Shown piece by piece: positions 16,436 through 25,964 of a stretch of DNA of 64,000 nt. Made by a program: the position numbers and the translations under genes. Positions within the stretch are counted from its first letter, which is position 1. Each line of letters opens with the position of its first letter. Below the pieces are notes generated by a model. That model was not told the DNA's origin. It worked only from the letters and a program-made list of their open reading frames with translations, and ran no database searches. Origin of the DNA: Pelagibacteraceae bacterium (GTDB lineage Bacteria; Pseudomonadota; Alphaproteobacteria; Pelagibacterales; Pelagibacteraceae); the NCBI GenBank assembly GCA_008638205.1, contig VTPO01000006.1, positions 1 through 64,000 on the forward strand. The letters are read 5' to 3'.

Positions 16436-17380
16436 ATGGTTGCAAAAAAAGCAAAAGTAAAAGCAAAACCTAAAGCTGTTAAGAAAGTAAAGACAGCGGC
16501 TGTAAGCAAAGTAAAGAAGCAACCTAATTTTTTAAACTTTCAAGAAATCATTTTTAAATTACAAAAATTTTGGTCGGATCAGGGTTGTGTTATTCTTCAG
16601 CCTTACGATACAGAAGTTGGCGCAGGAACGTTTCATCCAGCGACTACACTAAGATCCTTAGGACCAGAACCATGGAAAGCAGCTTATGTTCAGCCATCGA
16701 GAAGACCCACCGACGGAAGATATGGCGAAAACCCTAATCGCTTGCAGCATTATTATCAATTTCAAGTAGTGATCAAGCCATCTCCAGAAGATGTGCAAAA
16801 ATTATATTTAAAAAGTCTAGCTGCGATTGGAATTAATCATAAAGATCATGACATTCGCTTTGTTGAGGATGATTGGGAAAGTCCTACTTTAGGTGCGGCT
16901 GGTCTTGGTTGGGAAGTGTGGTGCGATGGTACAGAAGTTACCCAATTCACTTACTTTCAGCAGATGGCAGGGTTTGAGTGCAAACCAGTTACTGCAGAAA
17001 TTACTTACGGCTTAGAAAGACTAGCAATGTTTATTCAAGGTAAAAAAAGTGTGTTTGATATTGAATGGAATAAAGAAGGTATAAAATATGAAGCAATATT
17101 CAAGCAGGCTGAAAAAGAATTCTCGGCATATAATTTCGAACATGCCAATACAGACAATTTGTTAAAGATGTTTAGTTTTGCAGAAACTGAATGTAATGTC
17201 CTAATAGAAAAAAAACTTTGCTTGCCTGCTTATGACCAGTGCTTAAAGGCCAGCCATACTTTTAATTTACTAGATGCAAGAGGAGTGATCTCGGTTTCTG
17301 AAAGAGCAGGATACATTACCAGAATTAGAAACTTAGCTAAAGGCTGTGGCCAGGCTTGGATTGATAGCCAGCAAAAATAA
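16436..17380 (+). CDS. glyQ: Glycyl-tRNA synthetase alpha subunit with Lys-rich N-tail
   Basis: Catalytic alpha subunit of the heterotetrameric bacterial glycyl-tRNA synthetase. The conserved core starts near residue 33 ([18 protein letters not shown], then [20 protein letters not shown]) and is complete. Ahead of it is an unusual tail of about 30 residues with 12 lysines in the first 28 ([18 protein letters not shown]), absent from typical GlyQ. No alternative start codon exists between the tail and the core, so the tail is probably real. glyS follows immediately. Glycine is also the substrate of the GCV system upstream. Confidence 0.96.
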   Translation: MVAKKAKVKAKPKAVKKVKTAAVSKVKKQPNFLNFQEIIFKLQKFWSDQGCVILQPYDTEVGAGTFHPATTLRSLGPEPWKAAYVQPSRRPTDGRYGENPNRLQHYYQFQVVIKPSPEDVQKLYLKSLAAIGINHKDHDIRFVEDDWESPTLGAAGLGWEVWCDGTEVTQFTYFQQMAGFECKPVTAEITYGLERLAMFIQGKKSVFDIEWNKEGIKYEAIFKQAEKEFSAYNFEHANTDNLLKMFSFAETECNVLIEKKLCLPAYDQCLKASHTFNLLDARGVISVSERAGYITRIRNLAKGCGQAWIDSQQK

Positions 17381-19450
17381 ATGGCTCACTTTTTATTAGA
17401 ACTGTATTCTGAGGAAATACCTCATGGATTGCAAATCGATACGAGAAACAATATTGAATCTTCATTTAAAAAAAAACTAGAAGAGTTTCATATTAACTAT
17501 AAGAAATTTTTTGTTTTCTCCACGCCAACTCGTCTTTGCGTTTCCATAGATGGTTTACCCTCTCATCTGTCAATTCCATCTAAAGAAATTAAAGGACCTA
17601 AGGTGGGCTCTCCAGAACAGGCCTTGATAGGTTTCTTAAAATCAAATCAGTTAGAACAAAAAGATGTGTTTGAAAAAACCATTGATAAAGGAAGTTTTTA
17701 TTTTGTAAAAACCAAACAGCAAAAAATAGACTTACAGCAATTATTTTCAACTACGGTTCCAGAAATATTACAAAGTTTAAATTGGAAAAAATCTATGCGA
17801 TGGGCCGACCATAATCTTTTTTGGGGAAGACCATTAAAATCTATTCTTTGCCTATTAGACAAACACACGATCAATTTTAATTTTCATCACTTATCTTCTT
17901 CTAATAAAATTTATGTGGGAGCTATTTATGATGAAAAAAATATTACGATTAAATCTGCGCAACAATATTTTCAAGTCTTGAAAGATAAAAATGTTGTTTT
18001 AGATCAAGATGTTAGAGAAAAAATGATCTTAAGTAGCCTCACTTCTATTTTTAAAAAATCTAAGTGCGAAGACAATCCTAACTTACGATTAGTAGAAGAG
18101 GTGACTAATTTAGTAGATCATCCAACTGCTTTAAAAGGCTCTTTTTCTGCTGATTTTCTAGTGTTACCAGAGGAATTGCTGAATCTTACTATGATGCAAC
18201 ATCAACGATACTTTCCCATGAAGTCTTTAGAAACGGGAAAAATTACCAACAGTTTTATTACCATTTCCAACAACCAAGATGAAAAAAAATTAATTATAGA
18301 TGGGAATGAAAGAGTGTTGCAAGCTCGATTGTCAGATGCAAAGTTTTTCTGGGACAAAAACAAAAGACAAAATCTTGTAAAAAATGTTTCTAAATTAAAT
18401 GGTATTGCTTTCTACAAGGACCTAGGAACCTTGTATGACAAAACTCAAAGAGTTAGACAGTTAGCCTCAGTGGTTTCTGATATTATTGGTGCCAATAAAG
18501 GTGATGCCGAAATTGCAGCATCTATTTGCAAAGCAGATTTGGTGACAGATTTAGTAGGAGAGTATCCAGAACTACAAGGAGTCATTGGAAAGTACTTTGC
18601 AATTTCTCAAGGATTTAGCCCGGAAATTGCTAATGCTATTTCAGAACATTATTTACCACTAAGTCCATCTGACAAAGTTCCTAAAGATAAAATTGCCATA
18701 TGCGTAGCTCTTGCCGATAAGTTAGATACGTTAATTGGTTTCTTTGGAATAGGATTAAAGCCTACGAGTTCTAAGGATCCTTTTGCATTAAGAAGAGCAG
18801 TGTTGGGCATGATTAGGATTGTGATAGAAAACAAACTATCCATCTCCCTAAAAGAACTCATCAACAATGCAAAAAATTTATATTTATCTAAGAACGTAAA
18901 GATTACTAATAAAAGCTTAGCAGATGATTTGGTAGAATTTTTTAATGATCGATTTAAGAGCTTGCTCAAAGAGAAAAATGTTAGTTTCAATGTAGTAGAT
19001 TCAGTATTAAACAACAACCGAAGCGATGATTTTTATACTTTGTTTTTAAAAATTATTACCATTGCAAAATGCATCAAACAACCCGAGGGAATAAATTCAA
19101 TTGCTGCATATAAACGTGCTAAAAATATTTTAGAACAAAATGAAGATATTATAAAAGGAAATATATTTGGAACTCCAGATATCGTGTTGTTTAATTCTGA
19201 AATTGAAGAAACATTGTTTGCTAAAATCAATGAGGTCAAAGAATACTTTACAACCCCAAGTAGACTTCGCGATTCTAAAAAAACTATCCAGATGCTGTCT
19301 GAAGTTAAAGTAATAACAGATCAATTTTTTGAAGAAGTGAAGGTTAATGATGAGAATGAAGAAGTGAAAAAAAATAGACTAGAATTATTACTTTTGATGT
19401 GTAAAACCTTTGATAATTTTACAGACTTTTCAAAATTTGAAGGAATTTAA
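17381..19450 (+). CDS. glyS: Glycyl-tRNA synthetase beta subunit
   Basis: Beta subunit (689 residues, standard) that binds the tRNA for the alpha subunit. Family elements include the N-terminal LLELYSEEIPHGLQ, PTRLCVSIDGLP, the central LTMMQHQRYFPMKS, RVLQARLSDAKFFWDKNK and ADKLDTLIGFFGIGLKPTSS in the HD-like region. It starts directly after the glyQ stop and its stop shares a base with the ppdK start (TAATG), so the three are co-translated. Confidence 0.96.
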   Translation: MAHFLLELYSEEIPHGLQIDTRNNIESSFKKKLEEFHINYKKFFVFSTPTRLCVSIDGLPSHLSIPSKEIKGPKVGSPEQALIGFLKSNQLEQKDVFEKTIDKGSFYFVKTKQQKIDLQQLFSTTVPEILQSLNWKKSMRWADHNLFWGRPLKSILCLLDKHTINFNFHHLSSSNKIYVGAIYDEKNITIKSAQQYFQVLKDKNVVLDQDVREKMILSSLTSIFKKSKCEDNPNLRLVEEVTNLVDHPTALKGSFSADFLVLPEELLNLTMMQHQRYFPMKSLETGKITNSFITISNNQDEKKLIIDGNERVLQARLSDAKFFWDKNKRQNLVKNVSKLNGIAFYKDLGTLYDKTQRVRQLASVVSDIIGANKGDAEIAASICKADLVTDLVGEYPELQGVIGKYFAISQGFSPEIANAISEHYLPLSPSDKVPKDKIAICVALADKLDTLIGFFGIGLKPTSSKDPFALRRAVLGMIRIVIENKLSISLKELINNAKNLYLSKNVKITNKSLADDLVEFFNDRFKSLLKEKNVSFNVVDSVLNNNRSDDFYTLFLKIITIAKCIKQPEGINSIAAYKRAKNILEQNEDIIKGNIFGTPDIVLFNSEIEETLFAKINEVKEYFTTPSRLRDSKKTIQMLSEVKVITDQFFEEVKVNDENEEVKKNRLELLLLMCKTFDNFTDFSKFEGI

Positions 19451-22200
19451 TGCCCAAGAAGATTAAAAAAAAAGCTCTAAAAAAAACCAAGGTAAAAAAA
19501 GCCAAGGTATCTAAAAGCAAAAAAACTTCCACTAAATTTAAGTGGGTATATAATTTTGAAGATACTCCTCGATTAAACACACAATCTCTAAAGAATTTGT
19601 TAGGTGGCAAAGGTGCCAACTTGTCAGAAATGATAAGAATAAAATTACCTGTTCCTCCTGGATTTACAATTACGACAGAGGCTTGTAACGAATACTATAA
19701 TCTAAAACAAAAATATCCTGCTGCTTTAGTTAAGCAAGTAAAAGACTCAATAAAAAAAGTTGAAAAAAAAATAAAAAAATCATTTGGCAACGCATCTAAT
19801 CCACTTTTAGTTTCTGTAAGATCAGGTGCGAGAGTTTCTATGCCAGGTATGATGGATACAGTTTTAAACTTAGGATTAAATGACAAGACTGTTATTGGCT
19901 TAGCAAAAAAAACAAACAACGAAGCATTTGCTTATGATAGCTACCGAAGATTTATTCAGATGTATAGCAATGTGGTGCTTGGTGTAAACCACCATAACTT
20001 TGAAGATTTAATTGAAAATTACAAACTAACTAAAGGAGTTCTTTTAGATACAGACCTTACAGCTGAAGATTGGAAATCTTTAATTGGATCTTTCCGTGAA
20101 CAAATTATTAAAGAAACTGGAAAAGATTTTCCTCAAGATGTCCATCAACAATTATGGGGTGCGATTGGAGCGGTATTTCAATCATGGAAAAATCACAGAG
20201 CTAATGTTTATAGAAAATTAAATAATATTCCGGAAGAGTGGGGAACAGCAGTTAATGTTCAGTCTATGGTATTTGGAAATATGGGACAAGATTGTGCTAC
20301 CGGTGTTGCTTTTACTCGAAATCCTTCTACGGGAGAAAATAGTTTTTATGGTGAGTATTTAATTAATGCGCAAGGTGAAGATGTGGTAGCAGGAATTAGA
20401 ACTCCACAAAACATTACTAAGAAAGCTAGATTAGAGGCAGGATCAAAAGAACTCTCTATGCAAGAATCTATGCCGAAAGTATACAATGAGCTAGTGACCA
20501 TTTATAAAAAATTAGAAAAACACTACCGAGATATGCAAGACATAGAATTTACGGTGGAAAATAAAAAATTATGGATGTTACAGACTAGGTCTGGAAAAAG
20601 AACAGCCAAAGCTAGTATTAAAATTGCTGTGGACATGGTTAAAGAAAAATTAATTAATAAAGATGAAGCTGTTTTGAGAATTGATCCAAAAATTCTTGAT
20701 ACCTTATTACATCCAACTTTAGATCCTAACGCAACTAAGAATATTGTTGCAAAAGGATTACCCGCATCGCCTGGTGCTGCTACAGGAAAAGTAACTTTTA
20801 CAGCAGATGATGCTGAGCAATTAAAAGCACAAGGGCAAAAATCAATTTTAGTTAGATTGGAAACTTCGCCAGAAGATATCCATGGAATGCACGCTGCAGA
20901 AGGAATTTTAACTTGCAGAGGAGGAATGACAAGTCATGCCGCGGTAGTTGCGAGAGGAATGGGAAGACCTTGCGTTTCAGGAGCTGGAACAATTCAAATT
21001 GATTATGAAAGCAAACTTTTTAAAGCTGGTTCTCACGAGGTAAAAGAAGGAGATATTATTACGCTTGATGGCTCCACAGGAGAAGTTATGCTTGGAGAGG
21101 TAAATACTATTAAGCCTGATATTTCTGGGGATTTTTCCACCCTTATGGCATGGGCAGACAAAGCTAGATCTCTTAAAATTAGAACTAATGCAGAAACCCC
21201 ATTGGATACTAAAGTAGCAAGAGATTTTGGAGCAGAGGGTATTGGTCTTTGTAGAACAGAACATATGTTTTTTGATGATGAGAGAATTTTATATGTAAGA
21301 CAGATGATTTTATCCAAAAACGTAGAAGATCGAAATGAAGCCTTAAAAAAAATTCTACCGTTCCAGAAAAAAGATTTTATAGAGATATTTAAAACAATGA
21401 GCGGACTGCCAGTGACGGTTCGTCTGTTAGATCCACCTTTACATGAATTTTTACCTAAAAGTAAAAAAGAAATTTCCATTGTTGCTAATAGTTTGAATAT
21501 TTCAGAGCATGAAATCAATAATAGAATAAATGATTTACACGAAGAAAATCCTATGTTGGGACATCGAGGTTGTAGATTAGCTATTTCTTATCCAGAAATT
21601 TATGAGATGCAGTGTGAAGCTATTTTTGAAGCATTGGTGCAGTGTCAAAAAGATAAAGTAAAGCCAATTATTCCTGAGATTATGATCCCTTTAATCTGTA
21701 CTGCCAAAGAGTTAGAAATTTTAAGAGCTTTAGTAGATAGGGTTGCCAAAACTGTTGAGAAAAGACATTCTATCAAATTAAGTTACTTAGTCGGTACGAT
21801 GATCGAATTACCAAGAGCAGCTTTAAATGCATTTGAAATTTCTCAACAAGCTGACTTTTTTAGTTTTGGAACGAATGATTTAACTCAAACTACGCTTGGA
21901 ATCAGTAGAGACGATTCTGGAAAATTTTTAGATGATTATGTGAATAATAATATTTTCAAAATTGATCCATTCATTAGCATTGATGTTGATGGTGTAGGGC
22001 AGTTAGTTAAGATTGCTTGTGAGAATGGAAAAAGAAATAATTCTAAAATTAAGCTTGGTATATGTGGAGAGCACGGTGGTGACCCGGACTCTATTGATTT
22101 TTGTCATAATGCAGGATTGCACTACGTGTCCTGTTCCCCTTATAGAGTTCCTATTGCTAGATTGGCAGCAGCCCAAGCAAAGATAAGATCGAAAAGATAA
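19450..22200 (+). CDS. ppdK: Pyruvate phosphate dikinase with Lys-rich N-tail
   Basis: Interconverts pyruvate plus ATP and Pi with PEP, AMP and PPi. It has 916 residues. The nucleotide-binding domain begins at about residue 33 (KWVYNFEDTPRLN, then LLGGKGANLSEMIRIKLPVP). The phosphohistidine site is in CRGGMTSHAAVVARGMGRP. The PEP/pyruvate barrel holds SFGTNDLTQTTLGISRDD and ICGEHGGDPDSI. A 32-residue tail with 16 lysines precedes the enzyme and has no equivalent in most PPDKs; a similar tail is on GlyQ two genes upstream. PPDK is common in SAR11-type and rickettsial Alphaproteobacteria, where it replaces or complements pyruvate kinase. Confidence 0.97.
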   Translation: MPKKIKKKALKKTKVKKAKVSKSKKTSTKFKWVYNFEDTPRLNTQSLKNLLGGKGANLSEMIRIKLPVPPGFTITTEACNEYYNLKQKYPAALVKQVKDSIKKVEKKIKKSFGNASNPLLVSVRSGARVSMPGMMDTVLNLGLNDKTVIGLAKKTNNEAFAYDSYRRFIQMYSNVVLGVNHHNFEDLIENYKLTKGVLLDTDLTAEDWKSLIGSFREQIIKETGKDFPQDVHQQLWGAIGAVFQSWKNHRANVYRKLNNIPEEWGTAVNVQSMVFGNMGQDCATGVAFTRNPSTGENSFYGEYLINAQGEDVVAGIRTPQNITKKARLEAGSKELSMQESMPKVYNELVTIYKKLEKHYRDMQDIEFTVENKKLWMLQTRSGKRTAKASIKIAVDMVKEKLINKDEAVLRIDPKILDTLLHPTLDPNATKNIVAKGLPASPGAATGKVTFTADDAEQLKAQGQKSILVRLETSPEDIHGMHAAEGILTCRGGMTSHAAVVARGMGRPCVSGAGTIQIDYESKLFKAGSHEVKEGDIITLDGSTGEVMLGEVNTIKPDISGDFSTLMAWADKARSLKIRTNAETPLDTKVARDFGAEGIGLCRTEHMFFDDERILYVRQMILSKNVEDRNEALKKILPFQKKDFIEIFKTMSGLPVTVRLLDPPLHEFLPKSKKEISIVANSLNISEHEINNRINDLHEENPMLGHRGCRLAISYPEIYEMQCEAIFEALVQCQKDKVKPIIPEIMIPLICTAKELEILRALVDRVAKTVEKRHSIKLSYLVGTMIELPRAALNAFEISQQADFFSFGTNDLTQTTLGISRDDSGKFLDDYVNNNIFKIDPFISIDVDGVGQLVKIACENGKRNNSKIKLGICGEHGGDPDSIDFCHNAGLHYVSCSPYRVPIARLAAAQAKIRSKR

Positions 22201-22202
22201 GT

Positions 22203-23036
22203 CTACTTTTTAATTTCTAAAGAAAAATCAAAATTAGATATAGTATGAGTTAGAGAACCCATAGAAATACGGTTGACGCCAGTTTTGGCATAGCTAACAA
22301 TATTTTTTTCATTAATATTTCCAGACGCTTCTGTTTGAATATTTTTAGGTAGTAACTGAATACCTTTTTTGATTTGAGATGGTTGCATATTATCAAAAAG
22401 AATTCGGTTTATTTTTAAATGTTTAATCATTTTTAATTGAGCAATCGTATCCACTTCTACAGTAATAATTTTTTTAGATGTATTTTTCTTAATTACACTC
22501 TGGAGAAGCAATGTAATATTTTTTGTATTTGCTAGATGGTTATCCTTAACAAATATTTCATCACTTAAATTCATTCGATTATTAGTGCCACCCCCTACTA
22601 ATACGGCGTATTTCTGTAGATTTCTGAGATTAGGAATAGTTTTTCTAGTGCAACAAACCTTGCTTTTGAATTTTTTAATTTTTTTAGATAAATAGTTAGT
22701 TTTAGTAGCTATGCCTGTCGCTAAACCTAAAAAATTTAGAGCAGTTCGCTCAGCTGTTAGAATAGAGCTTTTTTTTCCATAGATTTCTAAGATGGATTGA
22801 TTGTTTTTAATTATATTTCCATCTTTAAATTTTTTTTTGATTCTTAAAGAAGGATCTACAGATAAGAAAACTGCCTTAGCCATTTCTAATCCACATAAAA
22901 TACCCCGTTCTTTGGAAATAATCTTTGCATGGACTTTTTCTTTATTAGCAACAGTTAACTGGGTAGTGATATCCTTTGTGGGAACATCTTCTCTCAGAGC
23001 ATCAGAAATAATTTTATTAAGATTATTCAAGATCAA
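22203..23036 (-). CDS. nadC: Nicotinate-nucleotide diphosphorylase (carboxylating)
   Basis: Converts quinolinate and PRPP to nicotinate mononucleotide in de novo NAD synthesis. Its 277 residues are standard. Motifs: RTALNFLGLATGIAT, CCTRKTIPNLRNLQKYAV with GGGTNNRMNLSDEIFVKDNH (substrate-phosphate and PRPP contacts), EVDTIAQL and EASGNIN near the C-terminus. Immediately downstream of nadA on the minus strand with no gap, hence co-transcribed. nadB, often in the same cluster, is absent here. Its 3' end faces ppdK at two bases distance. Confidence 0.95.
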   Translation of the reverse strand: MILNNLNKIISDALREDVPTKDITTQLTVANKEKVHAKIISKERGILCGLEMAKAVFLSVDPSLRIKKKFKDGNIIKNNQSILEIYGKKSSILTAERTALNFLGLATGIATKTNYLSKKIKKFKSKVCCTRKTIPNLRNLQKYAVLVGGGTNNRMNLSDEIFVKDNHLANTKNITLLLQSVIKKNTSKKIITVEVDTIAQLKMIKHLKINRILFDNMQPSQIKKGIQLLPKNIQTEASGNINEKNIVSYAKTGVNRISMGSLTHTISNFDFSLEIKK

Positions 23037-24047
23037 TTAATCTTGTCTTCCAACAGCAACCATTTTTTCAATAGAACCTCGAGCTCGCTCTAGTGTGTTA
23101 CTATCAATTAAAATTTCATTTTTTTTATTTTGCATGCAGTCTAATATATTCGACAATGTAATAGACTTCATGTGAGGACAAAGATTACAGGGTTTAATAA
23201 AATTTACATCTGGATTTTCAATTTCAATATTGTCACTCATAGAACATTCTGTAACTAAAAAAACGTCCTTGGGTTTTTTGTCTTTAACATAATTAACCAT
23301 ATGGGACGTGGACCCTGCAAAATCAGAGGCAGCAATAACATCTGGAGGACATTCTGGATGAGCAATAACCATAAGACCAGGATAGTTTTTTCTTAACTCT
23401 TTTATCTCTGCTTCACTAAATTTTTCATGAACTTCACATTTTCCATGCCAGGAAATAATTTCAACATTGGTTTTAGTTGCAACATATTTTGCCAAATATT
23501 CATCTGGTAAAAACAGAACTTTATCAACACCAAGAGACTCTACCACCTTAACTGCATTGGCTGATGTACAACAAACATCAGTTTCAGCCTTCACATCAGC
23601 AGAAGTATTTACGTAAGTTACCACGGGAACACCGGGGTGTTTTTTCTTAAGTTCAATAACGTCTTGTCCGGTAATAGATGCTGCTAAAGAGCATCCAGCT
23701 TTTAAACTGGGTAGATACACATGTTTGTCAGGAGACATGATTTTGGCAGTTTCTGCCATAAAGTGCACACCACACATTATGATATTATCCTCTTTTACTT
23801 TTGAAGCTTCTACCGCTAAAGCCAAGGAATCTCCTACAATATCTGCTACACCATAAAAAATCTGAGGTGTTTGATAGTTGTGAGCCAATATAACTGAATT
23901 AGTTTCTTTTTTTAGTTTGTTAATTTCGTAAATATAAGGTGCAAGCAGAGGCCACTCAATATCCGGTATTGTGTCTTTAATCTTATTATAAATAGAGGAA
24001 GTTTCATGCTTCACCTCATCTGTAAAAGTAAGTTGTTGTGTGTTCAT
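23037..24047 (-). CDS. nadA: Quinolinate synthase
   Basis: [4Fe-4S] enzyme that condenses iminoaspartate with dihydroxyacetone phosphate to quinolinate. It has 336 residues. Family elements: [35 protein letters not shown] with a cluster Cys, VCCTSANAV, and [15 protein letters not shown] with further Cys ligands. First gene of nadA-nadC, reading away from the tRNA-Leu gene. The aspartate-oxidising enzyme that must feed it (NadB or aspartate dehydrogenase) is not encoded in this window. Confidence 0.96.
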   Translation of the reverse strand: MNTQQLTFTDEVKHETSSIYNKIKDTIPDIEWPLLAPYIYEINKLKKETNSVILAHNYQTPQIFYGVADIVGDSLALAVEASKVKEDNIIMCGVHFMAETAKIMSPDKHVYLPSLKAGCSLAASITGQDVIELKKKHPGVPVVTYVNTSADVKAETDVCCTSANAVKVVESLGVDKVLFLPDEYLAKYVATKTNVEIISWHGKCEVHEKFSEAEIKELRKNYPGLMVIAHPECPPDVIAASDFAGSTSHMVNYVKDKKPKDVFLVTECSMSDNIEIENPDVNFIKPCNLCPHMKSITLSNILDCMQNKKNEILIDSNTLERARGSIEKMVAVGRQD

Positions 24048-24133
24048 AAAAAAATAATTAATAGCAGAATAATTATAATTGGTACTGTATTATTGTCACG
24101 TTTATAACTATTAATGTTTAAAAATCATTACTT

Positions 24134-24219
24134 GCGGCCATGCTGGAATTGGTAGACAGGTACGGTTGAGGGCCGTATGAGCTTTGCTTGTGAGAGTTCA
24201 AGTCTCTCTGGCCGCACCA
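24134..24219 (+). tRNA. tRNA-Leu, anticodon GAG
   Basis: An 86-base class II tRNA. The acceptor stem GCGGCCA (24134-24140) pairs fully with TGGCCGC (24209-24215), followed by discriminator A and encoded CCA. The D arm has GGAATTGGTAGACA, the anticodon arm is TACGG, loop TTGAGGG, CCGTA, and a long variable arm is followed by a T arm with loop TTCAAGT. Anticodon GAG reads CUU and CUC leucine codons. Confidence 0.95.
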
Positions 24220-24294
24220 AAGAAGGTTCTTAAATAGGTAGGCTAAAAAATCAGATTTTATTCAATCTATGAAAAAATAAGATAGAACTAATCC

Positions 24295-24591
24295 ATGAAT
24301 AACAAGCTTTATACAGATCCAACCTATCAACGCTTTAAAAAGTATAAAAAAAAATACTCTTTAGGAGATAATTTTGAGCTAAATCTAAGAGAAAGCAATT
24401 CGGAAGTATATTTAAAAGACAAAGTTAATTGGGAACGGGCTAGAACAGAATTTAAATTGTCTAAAAAACAAATGTTAGAGCTAATAGACAAGGGGAAGGT
24501 CTCTCATACTTGGCAAGATAGCATTAACAAAGACAAGTCATACAAGGGAACAGTTACTTTTAAAGACAGAGAGCCCAAACAAGAAAAATAA
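24295..24591 (+). CDS. Hypothetical basic protein, 98 aa
   Basis: Unrecognised soluble, lysine-rich protein without a signal or membrane span. The sequence has an orderly look (LYTDPTYQRFKKYKKKYSLG at the start, then WERARTEFKLSKKQMLELID in the middle, probably a helix pair). It sits alone between a tRNA-Leu gene and an aminotransferase gene, 75 bases after the tRNA. Codon use is like its neighbours, which favours a real gene. Confidence 0.55.
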   Translation: MNNKLYTDPTYQRFKKYKKKYSLGDNFELNLRESNSEVYLKDKVNWERARTEFKLSKKQMLELIDKGKVSHTWQDSINKDKSYKGTVTFKDREPKQEK

Positions 24592-24632
24592 TTTACTTTT
24601 TATTGTAAACTAATAATCATATATTCTAAATC

Positions 24633-25868
24633 ATGCTATCTAAGTCTCACCTATCTAAGCTACAACCATCGTCAACTTTGCTTATTAATGAGCAATGCAA
24701 AGCAATAGAAAAATCTGGTGGAGAAGTTTTTAAATTTGGTTTTGGACAATCTCCATTTCCTATTCCTCAAAATATTGTTGATGAGTTAAAAGTACATGCT
24801 TTTGAAAAAGATTATTTACCAGTAAATGGTCTTCTATCTTTAAGAAAATCTATTCACAAAACTTTATTACAAAAAAAATTAAATCATTTTTCTGTCGATA
24901 GTGTTTTTGTAGGACCTGGGACTAAACAGTTAATGTTTTTGTTACAATTAGCTTTCGATGGAGACATAATTTTACCCGCACCTAGTTGGGTTTCTTATGA
25001 GCCACAGTCTATTATTTCAAATAACAAGATTCACTGGGTACAAACAAAAATAGAAAATAATTGGCACGTAACATCTGAAGAAATCACGAAAGTATTAAAA
25101 CAATCTACCGCTAAAAATAAAATTATAATTTTAAATACTCCCAACAATCCTTCAGGAACTAATGCTAACAATTTAAAAGAACTTGCTGAAATTTTTAAAA
25201 AAAATAATATTATTGTTTTATCAGATGAGATTTATTCAGATTTAAATTTTTCTGAAAATTATGAATCTATTGCAAAATATTATCCTGAAAAGACGATTGT
25301 CAGCAATGGTCTTAGCAAGTGGTGTGGAGCAGGTGGTTGGAGATTAGGTTTTTTTGCTATTCCTGATTCTTTAAAAGAATTAAATGATAAAATGCAAGTC
25401 CTTGCTAGTGAAGCTTATAGTTCGCCCTCTGCACCAATTCAATATGCTGCAATTGTTGCTTATGAGTCTGATCAAACTAAATTTTTAGATCATTCTAAAA
25501 AAATTTTAAATCTTATTGGAGAGTATTGCTATAAAAAATTAAAAACTAATAATATTGAAGTATTAAAGCCTGAGGGAGGTTTTTATATTATGCCAGATTT
25601 TAGCGCCTTACTATCAAATAAATTCAAATCCTCTTCGGATTTTTGCAAAGTTCTTTTAGATGAAACAGGAGTTGCCTTACTGCCTGGGTCTGATTTTGGC
25701 TTTGATCCAAAAAAATTAATTTTTAGATTAAGTTTCGTCGATTTTGACGGTGAAAAATTTCTTAACTACTCTTATTCGAAAGAGAAGCTAAGTGATGAAG
25801 ATTTGAATATTTATGCCCCTAAAATAGTCAAAGGTATTAACAAAATCACTGATTGGGCTGTTAAATAA
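24633..25868 (+). CDS. Class I/II aminotransferase
   Basis: PLP-dependent fold-type I aminotransferase of 411 residues. The PLP contacts are in NTPNNPSG (Asn) and VLSDEIYSDL (Asp and Tyr); the Schiff-base lysine is in SNGLSKWCGAGGWRLGFF, about residue 229. GPGTKQLMFLL lies near the cofactor phosphate site, and RLSFVDFDG supplies the substrate-binding Arg. It belongs to the broad aspartate/alanine/aromatic aminotransferase group, and the amino donor cannot be settled by eye. It stands alone, ahead of a TRAP uptake system from which it is separated by a 96-base spacer. Confidence 0.85.
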   Translation: MLSKSHLSKLQPSSTLLINEQCKAIEKSGGEVFKFGFGQSPFPIPQNIVDELKVHAFEKDYLPVNGLLSLRKSIHKTLLQKKLNHFSVDSVFVGPGTKQLMFLLQLAFDGDIILPAPSWVSYEPQSIISNNKIHWVQTKIENNWHVTSEEITKVLKQSTAKNKIIILNTPNNPSGTNANNLKELAEIFKKNNIIVLSDEIYSDLNFSENYESIAKYYPEKTIVSNGLSKWCGAGGWRLGFFAIPDSLKELNDKMQVLASEAYSSPSAPIQYAAIVAYESDQTKFLDHSKKILNLIGEYCYKKLKTNNIEVLKPEGGFYIMPDFSALLSNKFKSSSDFCKVLLDETGVALLPGSDFGFDPKKLIFRLSFVDFDGEKFLNYSYSKEKLSDEDLNIYAPKIVKGINKITDWAVK

Positions 25869-25917
25869 AGGGCTTGAGTCTCTTTTTTTTTAACGATAGG
25901 CTCTCTCGTGTAATAAA

Positions 25918-25939
25918 TTAGATGTAATACTGCATCTAA
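25918..25939 (+). promoter_or_regulatory. Stem-loop upstream of the TAXI binding-protein gene
   Basis: TTAGATG pairs with CATCTAA around an 8-base loop, 25 bases before the start codon. The gene then has a strong Shine-Dalgarno (AAAGGGGA). The stem-loop may stabilise the message or be an operator; the sequence does not tell which. Confidence 0.35.
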
Positions 25940-25964
25940 AATCAACTTTAAAAAAGGGGACATT

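Noticed and set aside
24134-24300. tRNA-Leu as an integration site
   Set aside because: No integrase gene and no direct repeat of the tRNA 3' end found in the flanking sequence of this window.
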